A stretch of DNA of 64,000 bases from Kluyvera intermedia (GTDB lineage Bacteria; Pseudomonadota; Gammaproteobacteria; Enterobacterales; Enterobacteriaceae), in the NCBI RefSeq assembly GCF_034424175.1, contig NZ_CP139986.1, positions 1,054,001-1,118,000 on the forward strand. Reading direction: 5' to 3'. How positions within the stretch are numbered: the first letter of the stretch is position 1; the number at the start of each line of letters is the position of its first letter. Position numbers and translations under genes: made by a program. The notes beneath the pieces were generated by a model. The model was given only the letters and a program-made list of their open reading frames with translations. It did not search any database and had not been told where the DNA came from. Positions 35,549-44,608 of the stretch are shown one piece after another.

Positions 35549-38110
35549 TTACACCATTCCCTTCAAACGATAAATCCACTCCAGCGCCTGACGTGGCGTG
35601 AGCGAATCCGGATCCAGATTCTCCAGCGCCTCTACGGCAGGGGATGCTTCTTCAGGTGCGGATAACAGCGACATTTGCGTACCATCAACCTGAGTCGCCG
35701 CGGCATTCGGCGAGAGGCTTTCCAGTTCGCGCAGTTTCTGACGCGCGCGCTTAATCACCTCTTTTGGCACACCGGCAAGCTGGGCAACGGCTAAACCGTA
35801 GCTCTTGCTAGCCGCACCGTCCTGCACACTGTGCATAAAGGCGATGGTGTCTCCGTGCTCCAGTGCATCCAGATGTACGTTCGCAACGCCTTCCATTTTC
35901 TCAGGTAGCTGAGTTAGCTCGAAGTAGTGGGTGGCGAACAGGGTCAGCGCTTTGATCTTATTCGCCAGATTTTCCGCACAGGCCCACGCCAATGACAAGC
36001 CGTCGTAGGTCGATGTCCCGCGCCCAATTTCATCCATTAACACCAGGCTGTGCTCGGTTGCGTTATGCAGGATATTCGCAGTTTCGGTCATCTCCACCAT
36101 AAAGGTTGAGCGGCCGGAAGCCAGATCATCTGCTGCGCCGACGCGGGTAAAGATGCGGTCGATAGGGCCAATCTCTACGCTCTGTGCCGGGACGTAGCTG
36201 CCGATATAGGCCAGCAACGCAATCAGCGCGGTTTGCCGCATATAGGTACTTTTACCCCCCATATTCGGCCCGGTGATGATGAGCATCCGACGCTGTGGTG
36301 TCAGGTTTAACGGGTTTGCGATAAACGGCTCATGGAGAACCTGCTCGACCACCGGGTGACGACCTTCGGTAATACGAATACCGGGTTTATCGGTAAAGCG
36401 TGGGCAGGTGTAGTTAAGCGAATAGGCACGTTCTGCCAGGTTAACCAGCACGTCCAGTTCTGCCAGCGCGTTAGCGCTCTGCTGCAAATCGCCAAGGTGT
36501 GGCAACAGCAGCTCGAACAACTCGTCATAAAGCTGTTTTTCCAGCGCCAGCGCTTTGCCTTTTGAGGTCAGAACTTTGTCTTCGTACTCTTTAAGCTCAG
36601 GAATAATATAGCGTTCGGCATTTTTCAGCGTCTGGCGGCGCACATAGTTGATCGGTGCCAGATGGCTCTGCCCACGGCTTATTTGAATGTAATAACCGTG
36701 TACCGCATTAAAGCCGACTTTTAAGGTATCGAGACCGGTACGCTCGCGCTCGCGGATCTCCAGACGATCAAGATAGTCGGTTGCACCGTCGGCCAGCGCG
36801 CGCCACTCATCAAGCTCTTCGTGATAACCCGGCGCAATCACGCCACCATCACGAACCAGTACCGGTGGCGCATCAATAATGGCGCGTTCCAGCAGCTCGC
36901 GCAGTTCAACGAACTCGCCCATTTTTTCACGCAGCATCTGCACCGGGGCGCTATCGACGCTCAGAAGCTGTGCGCGCAGTTCCGGCAATTGCTGGAAAGC
37001 GTGACGCATACGTGCAAGATCCCGTGGACGTGCGGTACGCAGCGCCAGACGGGCCAGAATACGTTCCAGATCGCCGACCTGACGCAGCACCGGCTGCAAT
37101 TCAGCGGTGGTGTCCTGCAAAGCGCCGATAGTTTGCTGGCGTTCGGTCAGGGTTTTGGTATCACGCACCGGCATATGCAGCCAGCGCTTGAGCATACGGC
37201 TGCCCATCGGCGTGACGGTACAGTCGAGGACCGACGCGAGAGTATTTTCCAGCCCACCGGCCAGATTCTGGGTGATCTCCAGATTACGGCGCGTGGCAGC
37301 ATCCATCACGATACTGTCCTGCTGGCGATCCATGGTGATGGAGCGAATGTGCGGCAGCGAAGTTCGTTGCGTATCTTTAACGTATTGCAGCAGACAACCC
37401 GCAGCGCAAAGACCACGCGGTGCGCCTTCAACGCCAAAACCGACCAAATCACGTGTGCCAAACTGCATATTCAGCTGCTGGCGCGCAGTGTCGATTTCAA
37501 ACTCCCACAGCGGACGACGGCGCAGGCCACGACGGCCTTCAATCAATGCCGTTTCGGCAAAGTTTTCGGCATACAGCAGCTCAGCAGGGTTGGTGCGCTG
37601 CAGTTCAGCGGCCATGGTTTCCCGGTCAGCGGGTTCGCTAACACGAAAACGTCCAGAGCTAATATCCAGCGTCGCATAGCCGTAGCCTTTACTGTCCTGC
37701 CAAATCGCAGCCAGCAGGTTATCCTGGCGTTCCTGTAACAGCGCTTCATCGCTGATGGTGCCGGGGGTAACAATACGCACCACTTTGCGTTCAACCGGCC
37801 CTTTACTGGTTGCCGGGTCGCCAATTTGCTCACAAATAGCGACGGACTCGCCTTGATTGACCAGCTTAGCCAGATAGTTTTCCGCAGCATGATACGGAAT
37901 GCCTGCCATCGGGATCGGTTCACCAGCAGAGGCACCACGTTTGGTCAGGGAGATGTCCAGTAACTGCGATGCGCGCTTTGCATCGTCATAAAACATCTCG
38001 TAAAAGTCACCCATCCGGTAGAACAGCAGAATTTCAGGATGCTGTGCTTTTAGCTTCAGGTACTGCTGCATCATCGGCGTGTGGGCGTCGAGATTATCGT
38101 TTGTACTCAT
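35549..38110 (-). CDS. mutS: DNA mismatch repair protein MutS
   Basis: Recognises mismatches and small loops and starts methyl-directed repair with MutL and MutH. The 853 residues equal the E. coli length and no frame break is present. The mismatch-binding FYEMF (Phe-x-Glu) is near residue 36, Walker A GPNMGGKSTYMRQ near 614, VLMDEIGRGTST is the Walker B/signature region, and FATHYFELTQLPE and the C-terminal tetramer region SLTPRQALEWIYRLK are intact. A working MutS argues that the nearby rpoS slip was not caused by loss of this gene. Confidence 0.98.
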   Translation of the reverse strand: MSTNDNLDAHTPMMQQYLKLKAQHPEILLFYRMGDFYEMFYDDAKRASQLLDISLTKRGASAGEPIPMAGIPYHAAENYLAKLVNQGESVAICEQIGDPATSKGPVERKVVRIVTPGTISDEALLQERQDNLLAAIWQDSKGYGYATLDISSGRFRVSEPADRETMAAELQRTNPAELLYAENFAETALIEGRRGLRRRPLWEFEIDTARQQLNMQFGTRDLVGFGVEGAPRGLCAAGCLLQYVKDTQRTSLPHIRSITMDRQQDSIVMDAATRRNLEITQNLAGGLENTLASVLDCTVTPMGSRMLKRWLHMPVRDTKTLTERQQTIGALQDTTAELQPVLRQVGDLERILARLALRTARPRDLARMRHAFQQLPELRAQLLSVDSAPVQMLREKMGEFVELRELLERAIIDAPPVLVRDGGVIAPGYHEELDEWRALADGATDYLDRLEIRERERTGLDTLKVGFNAVHGYYIQISRGQSHLAPINYVRRQTLKNAERYIIPELKEYEDKVLTSKGKALALEKQLYDELFELLLPHLGDLQQSANALAELDVLVNLAERAYSLNYTCPRFTDKPGIRITEGRHPVVEQVLHEPFIANPLNLTPQRRMLIITGPNMGGKSTYMRQTALIALLAYIGSYVPAQSVEIGPIDRIFTRVGAADDLASGRSTFMVEMTETANILHNATEHSLVLMDEIGRGTSTYDGLSLAWACAENLANKIKALTLFATHYFELTQLPEKMEGVANVHLDALEHGDTIAFMHSVQDGAASKSYGLAVAQLAGVPKEVIKRARQKLRELESLSPNAAATQVDGTQMSLLSAPEEASPAVEALENLDPDSLTPRQALEWIYRLKGMV

Positions 38111-38235
38111 CCGTTTATGATGTCCATTTACTTAGAATTCTTGAAGGTTACTTTCAGACTCAGTTGATGTCGTTGGATCTCATCGAATCCACGCTGTTTT
38201 CATGAGTACGTAGGGTGCATGATAACGGAGTCTGA

Positions 38236-38373
38236 ATGTCAGGAAAACAAGAGGGAAAGCCACTTTTGTTTAAAGCGTTAAAAATAATGAGATCTGGTGA
38301 CAAAGTTGAGCCTGATAGCTTCGTGAAAAACGACGTTAGCGGATGGGGTTTAGCCCTGAGGTATTCCCAGTAA
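38236..38373 (+). CDS. Small hypothetical protein (45 residues)
   Basis: Open frame MSGKQEGKPLLFKALKIM... ending GWGLALRYSQ, upstream of mutS on the opposite strand. There is no good ribosome-binding site beyond GGAG at 38227. Its last ten codons coincide with the left arm of an inverted-repeat element (38345-38522), so it may be the front part of a longer gene cut by that element. No family is recognised. Confidence 0.35.
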   Translation: MSGKQEGKPLLFKALKIMRSGDKVEPDSFVKNDVSGWGLALRYSQ

Positions 38374-38522
38374 ATTTTTATAATTTAACGAATAAGCTAA
38401 TGTATTGCTCTGAAGGGAAATTCGCACTGTTCGGTTCCCTCGCCCCTTTGGGGAGAGGGTTAGGGTGAGGGAGCACACCGTGCCTGAACTTATTTCTGGG
38501 GATTCCTCAGGGTTTAGCCCCG
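38345..38522. repeat. Short element with imperfect terminal inverted repeats
   Basis: The left end GGGGTTTAGCCCTGAGGTAT (38345) is matched in reverse complement by the right end (ATTCCTCAGGGTTTAGCCCC, ending 38522), about 19 of 24 positions, with further matches (CCCAG) inside. The 178-base unit contains the palindrome CCCTCGCCCCTTTGGGGAGA at 38439-38458 followed by GGGTTAGGGTGAGGG, the same family as in the cysI-cysH gap. It has no coding capacity. It resembles a MITE-like or composite repeat; mobility is not shown. Confidence 0.55.
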
Positions 38523-38539
38523 TTTTGTTATTTGTAAGC

Positions 38540-38728
38540 ATGAAGACTTGGGTGATGGAAATTTCAAATTATGTGCCGCACTGGGAAGCCTGGTCGACAT
38601 CGCCACAGACCAATAATCCCTTTCGGCCCTATTGGTCTGTAGTAAAAGCGTTTTTTGAAATAAATAATAAATTTATTCTGCTAACTTGCGACAACAAAAT
38701 GCTGTTGTATGCAAAAGTGATGGAGTAA
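38540..38728 (+). CDS. Small hypothetical protein (62 residues)
   Basis: Open frame MKTWVMEISNYVPHWEAW... rich in Trp, Phe and Asn, ending LLYAKVME. The open frame extends upstream to 38465 but that part lies in the repeat element, so ATG 38540 is preferred. The stop TAATG overlaps the next start, suggesting the two were translated together. It is AT-rich compared with mutS. No family is recognised; it may be a remnant. Confidence 0.4.
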   Translation: MKTWVMEISNYVPHWEAWSTSPQTNNPFRPYWSVVKAFFEINNKFILLTCDNKMLLYAKVME

Positions 38729-39096
38729 TGAGTTTGGCAATCAAATGGCTAGCCTTTATAGCTAATAAATTAATAATTTTAAAAGGCACTATTTTTGTGG
38801 CCATCATGACGTTACAGGTGACTCCGGCTAGCAGCATGGAATTACCTGTTCATTTACAATGTGTAGGGAGCCAGAATCGGTCAGTTTTCGTGAACTGGGA
38901 CGGTTACCCGAATAAATTGATAATACAAAATCAAAGTCTGGAAATGTACCTGGAACAAAAGTCAAAATCGGGACATATCCTCCGCCTTTATCAGGTTTCG
39001 GACAGCAACAAGAAGTTGGCCCTCATTGAATCAGATGAAGTAATAAAAATTATTTATGCGGAAGAGGGGGATGAGTTTGACGTGGAGTGCTCATAG
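38728..39096 (+). CDS. Hypothetical protein with N-terminal hydrophobic segment
   Basis: A 122-residue protein starting MSLAIKWLAFIANKLII with a hydrophobic stretch to about residue 30 (TIFVAIMTLQVTPASS) that looks like a signal sequence or membrane anchor. The rest is polar, beta-rich in appearance, with two Cys (CVGSQN; the C-terminal VECS) that could pair in the periplasm. Size and layout would suit a small periplasmic or immunity-type protein, but I recognise no family. AT-rich composition and an isolated position upstream of mutS suggest acquired DNA. Confidence 0.55.
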   Translation: MSLAIKWLAFIANKLIILKGTIFVAIMTLQVTPASSMELPVHLQCVGSQNRSVFVNWDGYPNKLIIQNQSLEMYLEQKSKSGHILRLYQVSDSNKKLALIESDEVIKIIYAEEGDEFDVECS

Positions 39097-39229
39097 CGCC
39101 ATTGCCAATGCTTACACGCAGGGATGAAACTCCAATAAATAAGTTTTGATTTTAATTATCAGTCAGAGTTTCTTAAATGTTCTACAGTGGCCGCAATAAA
39201 TTTTACAGCATGCTATAGGAGAGGGAGTC

Positions 39230-39415
39230 GTGTTGTCGGATCTTGAATTTTTATTTTCCATTCTTAGAAAAGACTTTGCTAGATATTTTCTTTCGTTAAA
39301 ATTAACCTATGCGCAGGTTTTAAAAATATCAGTCATGATGTTTTTCACCGGTTTTACAGGAACTGTAACCCTGTTTTTTTATGTCTTAAGCGAATTGGGT
39401 TTATTTGAATATTAA
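39230..39415 (+). CDS. Small membrane protein (61 residues)
   Basis: Open frame from GTG 39230 behind a good ribosome-binding sequence GGAGAGGGAG: LEFLFSILRKDFARYFLSLK then a hydrophobic helix ISVMMFFTGFTGTVTLFFYV at about 33-52. It would be a single-pass membrane protein. AT-rich like its neighbours. No family recognised; coding status is moderately likely because of the ribosome-binding site. Confidence 0.45.
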   Translation: MLSDLEFLFSILRKDFARYFLSLKLTYAQVLKISVMMFFTGFTGTVTLFFYVLSELGLFEY

Positions 39416-39661
39416 TATCAATGATGATGTCATTATTGACTAATTAAACATCAATAGCAGTACCTTACCAGGATTTTTACACCGCTCTTGCCGTGAGAAT
39501 AGTTGCATCCAGGATAAAACGTACCTTGCCTCGTGGTACGCACTAATGAAAAATTGATCTAACCGATCTTTTACTGAGGTTGTCATCATTCTGGATGATA
39601 TTCCCGCTATAATCCCCGGCTTTCCGCAACACCATCCTTCTGAGTTCAGAGGCTAATCTTT

Positions 39662-40873
39662 ATGACCTGGCACCAATTCAAACAAACCTATCTGATCAAA
39701 TTCTGGTCACCGGTTCCTGCCGTGATCGCCGCAGGCATTCTTGCCACCTATTATTTCGGCATCACCGGTACCTTCTGGGCCGTCACCGGCGAGTTTACCC
39801 GCTGGGGTGGGCAACTGCTGCAACTGGCGGGCGTGCACACCGAAACCTGGGGCTACTACAAGCTTATCGGCCTTGATGGCACGCCGTTGACGCGTATCGA
39901 CGGCATGATGATTATCGGCATGTTCGGCGGCTGTTTTGCCGCGGCGCTGTGGGCTAACAACGTGAAGCTGCGTTTGCCTAAAAGTCGCATTCGTATTTTA
40001 CAGGCGATTATCGGCGGTATTATTGCCGGTTTTGGGGCCCGTCTGGCCATGGGCTGTAATCTGGCGGCGTTCTTTACCGGGATCCCTCAGTTCTCGCTTC
40101 ATGCCTGGTTCTTTGCCCTGGCGACCGCTATTGGTTCATGGTTTGGTGCGCGCTTTACGCTGCTGCCAATATTCCGCATTCCGGTCAAAATGGTCAAAGT
40201 CTCCGCCGCATCTCCGTTAACACAAAGTCCCGATAAAGCGCGTCGTCGCTTCCGTCTGGGAATGCTGATTTTCATCGGCATGATCGGCTGGGCGTTGTTA
40301 ACGGCGGCCGGTAGCCCAAAACTGGGTCTGGCGATGCTGTTTGGTGTCGGCTTTGGTCTGCTGATTGAGCGCGCGCAAATCTGTTTTACCTCGGCATTCC
40401 GCGACCTGTGGATCACCGGGCGTACGCAAATGGCGAAGGCGATAATTTTCGGGATGGCGGTGAGCGCCATCGGTATCTTCAGCTATGTCCAACTGGGTGT
40501 GGCGCCGAAAATTATGTGGGCGGGCCCGAATGCGGTCATCGGTGGGTTACTGTTCGGGTTTGGTATCGTGCTGGCAGGTGGCTGTGAAACTGGCTGGATG
40601 TATCGCGCGGTAGAAGGGCAGGTACACTACTGGTGGGTCGGACTCGGCAACGTTATTGGCTCGACGATTCTGGCCTACTACTGGGATGATATCTCTCCTG
40701 CGCTTGCAACCAACTGGGATAAAGTGAACCTGTTAACCACCTTTGGCCCGCTCGGCGGACTGCTGGTGACTTACGGCATGTTATTAATTGCGCTGCTGCT
40801 GATTATCGGCTGGGAAAAACGTTTCTTCCGCCGTGCCGCTACCGCTAACGTTACCGCGAAGGAGAATGTATGA
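39662..40873 (+). CDS. yedE: YeeE/YedE-family membrane transporter
   Basis: Multi-pass inner-membrane protein of 403 residues related to the thiosulfate carrier YeeE (TsuA); family members are associated with thiosulfate or selenium metabolism. It has about ten hydrophobic helices and the duplicated conserved cores GFGARLAMGCNLAAFFTGI and FGIVLAGGCETGWMYRAVEGQ, whose Cys residues are thought to relay the sulfur substrate. It overlaps yedF by four bases, so the transporter and the TusA-like protein work together. In E. coli K-12 yedEF lie beside the fli flagellar genes; here they are in the mutS-fhlA interval. Confidence 0.92.
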   Translation: MTWHQFKQTYLIKFWSPVPAVIAAGILATYYFGITGTFWAVTGEFTRWGGQLLQLAGVHTETWGYYKLIGLDGTPLTRIDGMMIIGMFGGCFAAALWANNVKLRLPKSRIRILQAIIGGIIAGFGARLAMGCNLAAFFTGIPQFSLHAWFFALATAIGSWFGARFTLLPIFRIPVKMVKVSAASPLTQSPDKARRRFRLGMLIFIGMIGWALLTAAGSPKLGLAMLFGVGFGLLIERAQICFTSAFRDLWITGRTQMAKAIIFGMAVSAIGIFSYVQLGVAPKIMWAGPNAVIGGLLFGFGIVLAGGCETGWMYRAVEGQVHYWWVGLGNVIGSTILAYYWDDISPALATNWDKVNLLTTFGPLGGLLVTYGMLLIALLLIIGWEKRFFRRAATANVTAKENV

Positions 40874-41103
40874 GCACGATAGTGCCTGATTACCGTCTGG
40901 ATATGGTAGGCGAACCTTGTCCGTATCCGGCAGTGGCAACCCTTGAAGCGATGCCACAGCTGAAAAAAGGCGAAATACTGGAAGTGGTCAGCGACTGTCC
41001 GCAGTCGATAAACAACATTCCGCTGGATGCGCAGAATCACGGCTACACCGTACTGGATATTCAGCAAGATGGCCCAACCATTCGCTATCTGATTCAGAAG
41101 TAA
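40870..41103 (+). CDS. yedF: TusA-like sulfur carrier YedF
   Basis: A 77-residue SirA/TusA-fold protein with the conserved Cys in DMVGEPCPYPAVATLEAM near residue 17, which carries persulfide (or selenium) in this family. Apart from two residues at the start it is almost identical to E. coli YedF. It is translated from an ATGA overlap with yedE and probably accepts sulfur brought in by it. Confidence 0.95.
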   Translation: MSTIVPDYRLDMVGEPCPYPAVATLEAMPQLKKGEILEVVSDCPQSINNIPLDAQNHGYTVLDIQQDGPTIRYLIQK

Positions 41104-41106
41104 TCC

Positions 41107-41139
41107 TATGCTCTCGCCGTTTGGCGAGAGCATATCTTT
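41107..41139 (+). terminator. Intrinsic terminator of yedEF
   Basis: Perfect 12-bp stem TATGCTCTCGCC / GGCGAGAGCATA with a GTTT loop, then TCTTTTT, just after the yedF stop. Confidence 0.92.
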
Positions 41140-41322
41140 TTGAGTTCATCGTGGCAGCTATGCAGTCTCAACAGGCTGTATTTACTCATATTTAAACTTA
41201 TATAATGCATTATTCAATCATCTATTAAATGATTTATGATAAAACATTTCTCGCACAAATAATCAATAATAATATGAAACGGCTTGATAGAATTGTCTAA
41301 ACACCCATTCCGATTAATTAAA

Positions 41323-42717
41323 ATGCAACTGGCAAAACTTAAACCTCCGCTCTTCTTTTTATTTATACTTATTATTCTAGCTGGTAACAAATTCATAATA
41401 ACTAATGTGATAAAAAAGTCTGATTTAGATGCTGATCTGGCAATAGATAGAACTATGAGTAGCATCTCTACAGATGATAGAGATAACTTATTATTAGCGA
41501 CAGCTCTATCTTTTGCAATTTCAGGAAACGAACATTCAGTCGAAAACACAGATAAGACCTATAATGATGTTGATTTAGTTGGCTCAAAGAAAACGTTGAG
41601 TTTAAATAATAATATCATTAAAAATATTGGTGGAATATTACAGATAGCTACTGGGTTAAACAAGAAAACAGTGCTAACGAAATACTTTATTCCTTTAGAT
41701 CATAGCTTCTTATTTATTTTTTCAAAGGCCAAAGGGATAAATAAAGAACAATTAAAGCTACAGAATAACGCACATTATAATTTCATCCCAAGATTTTCAG
41801 TGTCAAATAATTTAACTGCAAAAAGATATGTTAGTGAAATATATAAAGACACTTTCTCTGCAGAAAAGACAATTAGCACGATACAACCCGTGATTCAAAA
41901 TAATACTAACGCCATGACAAATAGACTTCTTGGGTATGTTGTTAGTGATTATACGCTGGACACATTAAAAATTATGCTAATGAGTAACGGTATGCCAATC
42001 CATGAACAGATTATGCTCAAAAAAAACTCAGGTAGTATTGAGTTGGCAAAACCGGATTCGGGCATTTTTACCCCTTGGGTAAAGCATGAGTTTATTGCAA
42101 ATTCAGATGTTCTTACAAAAACTTCAATATCATATTCAATAATGAGTAGCCTGAAGAATCTGATTATTTTTAACTCAGCATGTATAGTGGCGTTAATTAT
42201 TATAACCTTAGGGATAAACCACATCACGTTACTCAATAACGATATAGATGTGGATTTATTGACCGGTGCTGTTTCTAAAAGAAAAGGCATGAATATTTTA
42301 AAAGGCGCTCTTGGAACCAACTCTGTCATCAGCGTTATTGATGTTAACTCGTTTAAATATATAAATGATACTTATGGTCATCTAGTTGGTGATAAAATAC
42401 TTATTCTTATCTCTTCTATTTTTATGAAAAACATAAGGCCATCTGACGCTTTTATCAGAACAGGTGGTGATGAGTTCATTTTGTTATTAAGTAAAACCGA
42501 TCTCAAACAAGCGCCGATGAAAATGAATCAAATCATAGAAAAAATAAATCAGGATCATCAATTAGACGGTGAGTTAATCAACGCATCAATCAGCTTTGGT
42601 TTTTCTGAACTCACTGAGAGCATCGAGAAAAGCATTTTCATTGCTGATGGAGGAATGTATCGATATAAAAAACTACATTATACAGCCATCAATGATAATG
42701 GGGTGGTGATCGTCTAG
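41323..42717 (+). CDS. Membrane-bound diguanylate cyclase (GGDEF)
   Basis: Makes cyclic di-GMP from two GTP. The 464 residues have a membrane helix near the N terminus (LFFLFILIILAG), a periplasmic sensor part of about 250 residues, a second helix (NSACIVALIIITLGI) near 285-300 and a C-terminal GGDEF domain: DLLTGAVSKRKGM, DVNSFKYINDTYGHLVGDKIL and the active-site RTGGDEFILLL. The RxxD inhibitory site is not evident. The intact GGDEF motif argues for an active enzyme. The layout resembles E. coli DgcJ, but I do not claim orthology. The start is uncertain: ATG 41323 is given, TTG 41284 adds 13 residues. The gene is much more AT-rich than its neighbours and uses many rare codons (ATA, AGA), a sign of transfer. 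Confidence 0.85.
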   Translation: MQLAKLKPPLFFLFILIILAGNKFIITNVIKKSDLDADLAIDRTMSSISTDDRDNLLLATALSFAISGNEHSVENTDKTYNDVDLVGSKKTLSLNNNIIKNIGGILQIATGLNKKTVLTKYFIPLDHSFLFIFSKAKGINKEQLKLQNNAHYNFIPRFSVSNNLTAKRYVSEIYKDTFSAEKTISTIQPVIQNNTNAMTNRLLGYVVSDYTLDTLKIMLMSNGMPIHEQIMLKKNSGSIELAKPDSGIFTPWVKHEFIANSDVLTKTSISYSIMSSLKNLIIFNSACIVALIIITLGINHITLLNNDIDVDLLTGAVSKRKGMNILKGALGTNSVISVIDVNSFKYINDTYGHLVGDKILILISSIFMKNIRPSDAFIRTGGDEFILLLSKTDLKQAPMKMNQIIEKINQDHQLDGELINASISFGFSELTESIEKSIFIADGGMYRYKKLHYTAINDNGVVIV

Positions 42718-42840
42718 TTGAATATCTTTAAAAGAATCAATGGGTTCCCCATCCATATCTAGTAATAATATTTTTTAGTAGCAATTGAGATATTTTATGC
42801 CTGGAAAAACGAAGCTGGGCGCAGCCTGCAGCCCAGACTA

Positions 42841-43620
42841 TTAAGGGGTGAGATAAACCTGCGGTACAGCTGCCTGCGGGTGTTGACTCATGCTGATATC
42901 CGCACCGTACCAGCGATGGATAACCGATGGTTGAATAACGTCGTGTGGAGTCCCCTCTGCGACCAGCTTACCTTGATGTAACAGTAAGATAGTATCCGCC
43001 CACAGTGCGGCAAGGTTAAGGTCGTGCAGCACGATACACACGTGTAATCCGCCAGCACGACTGAGTTTTTTTAACAGGCGCAACAAATGCTGCTGATAAA
43101 ACAGATCCAGCGCCGATGTCGGTTCATCAAGAAACAGCCAGCCCTGCGGACCTTCCTCTCCCCATAGCTGAGCCAGGCTTCGCGCCAACTGTACGCGCTG
43201 CTGCTCGCCGCCGGAGAGCGCAGGGTACAAGCGGCCCGCCAGGTGGCCGCAGCCGGTTTCGGCCATCACACGCTGAACCAGCGCCGCATCTACCGTCGCG
43301 CCCCACGGCGCACGGCCCATGCCAATCACCGTTTCGACCGGCCAGTTCGCGTTAAGCTGTGTGCGTTGCAGCATCACCGCGCGGCGACGCGATAGCGCGT
43401 TGGCCGACCACTCGCCGAGTGCGCGGCCTTCAATATGTTGCTCGCCGCTATCTGGCGATAAAAAACCGGTCAGCAGGCGTAGCAACGTGGATTTCCCCGC
43501 GCCGTTTGGGCCAATCAGCGCGGTCACTTCGCCCCGGCGCAACTGCACGGAAACGTCGTCAATAACCTGTCGTTTACCGAGTCGTAGCGACAGCGAATGG
43601 GCGGTGTAAAGATTATCCAT
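42841..43620 (-). CDS. hmuV: Heme ABC transporter, ATP-binding protein
   Basis: ATPase of the heme importer HmuTUV. The 259 residues show Walker A GPNGAGKSTLLRLL near residue 39, the Q-loop VMLQRTQL, the signature LSGGEQQRVQLARSLAQ, Walker B WLFLDEPTSALD and the switch His in VLHDLNLAALWAD. ATG 43620 gives the family length; the open frame upstream runs inside hmuU. It overlaps hmuU by eight bases and ends the operon. Confidence 0.95.
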   Translation of the reverse strand: MDNLYTAHSLSLRLGKRQVIDDVSVQLRRGEVTALIGPNGAGKSTLLRLLTGFLSPDSGEQHIEGRALGEWSANALSRRRAVMLQRTQLNANWPVETVIGMGRAPWGATVDAALVQRVMAETGCGHLAGRLYPALSGGEQQRVQLARSLAQLWGEEGPQGWLFLDEPTSALDLFYQQHLLRLLKKLSRAGGLHVCIVLHDLNLAALWADTILLLHQGKLVAEGTPHDVIQPSVIHRWYGADISMSQHPQAAVPQVYLTP

Positions 43621-44608
43621 GGGTTGACCTTTGCTGGCGGAAAATAAGCCACAGGAACCACGGCGCGCCGAGCACGCTGGTGAGAAGTCCCACCGGCATT
43701 TCAGCGGGCGCGGCAACGGTGCGGGCGAGGGTATCGGCAATCAGCAGCAAAATGGCGCCAGCCAGCAAAGAACCGGGAACCAGTCCGCGGTGATCCGGCC
43801 CTAACCACATGCGCATCAGGTGCGGTACCACCAGCCCGATAAACCCAATCACCCCGCTAATGGCGACCGCCGCGGCGACCAGCACGGCGCTACACAGCAG
43901 CAGAATGCGCTGGAGCAGACGAACATTTACGCCAAGGTAATGCGCTTCTTCATCGCCCAGTTGCAGCAAGTTAAGACGAGCAGCCAACCACCACACCACC
44001 AATGACGACGGGATAATCAACGTCGCGGCAACCAGCAGCGTTGACCATTCGGCCTGTCCCAGACTGCCCATGCCCCACAGCGAAAGCTGGCGCAGCTGCG
44101 CATCATTACTGACCCACGACAACATGCCGACCAGCGCACCGCATAGGGCGTTAATCGCAATCCCCACTAACAGCAGGCGGGAGAGTGAACCGTCCCCCGC
44201 TTTACTGAGCACAAAGATCACCGCCATCACCGCCAGACTGCCGATAAACGCAGCTAACATCGGAGCATACAGCGCCACCAGCGCTGGAACGGACAGCGGT
44301 AACACTAGCCAAAAGGCGACCGCCAGCGCCGCGCCGCTGCTGATCCCCAATAGACCGGGGTCGGCCAGAGGGTTGCGGAACAACCCCTGCATCACGCAGC
44401 CGGAGAGCGCCAGCGCGCTCCCGACCAGCAGCGCTAGCAGGACACGCGGCAGACGAATGGTGAGCCAGATATGGCGCAACACTTCATCGCCGGAGGCCCA
44501 CAGATTGGCGAGCGGCAGCCGCATCGCTCCCAGCGTGGTGGCGAATAACGTCAGGCCAACGAGCAAAATGACCATCAACCACAGCTGGCGGGAAGCGCAG
44601 GCTAACAT
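43613..44608 (-). CDS. hmuU: Heme ABC transporter, permease
   Basis: FecCD-family inner-membrane permease, 331 residues with about ten hydrophobic segments. Family features are LPRVLLALLVGSALALSGCVMQGLFRNPLADPGLLGISSG-type loop (RNPLADPGLLGIS visible) and the late GVIGFIGLVVPHLMRM, both typical of iron-complex permeases that pair with a HmuV-type ATPase. Its start overlaps the end of hmuT by one base. Confidence 0.95.
   Translation of the reverse strand: MLACASRQLWLMVILLVGLTLFATTLGAMRLPLANLWASGDEVLRHIWLTIRLPRVLLALLVGSALALSGCVMQGLFRNPLADPGLLGISSGAALAVAFWLVLPLSVPALVALYAPMLAAFIGSLAVMAVIFVLSKAGDGSLSRLLLVGIAINALCGALVGMLSWVSNDAQLRQLSLWGMGSLGQAEWSTLLVAATLIIPSSLVVWWLAARLNLLQLGDEEAHYLGVNVRLLQRILLLCSAVLVAAAVAISGVIGFIGLVVPHLMRMWLGPDHRGLVPGSLLAGAILLLIADTLARTVAAPAEMPVGLLTSVLGAPWFLWLIFRQQRSTHG

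Noticed and set aside
36821..37738. Open frame of 305 codons antisense to mutS
   Set aside because: Low-complexity Gln/Thr/Arg-rich translation with no domain; mutS is intact on the other strand.
42815..42836. Hairpin CTGGGC / GCCCAG after hmuV as a terminator
   Set aside because: Only a six-base stem with a ten-base loop; the T-run on the reverse strand is short and displaced, so it was not listed.
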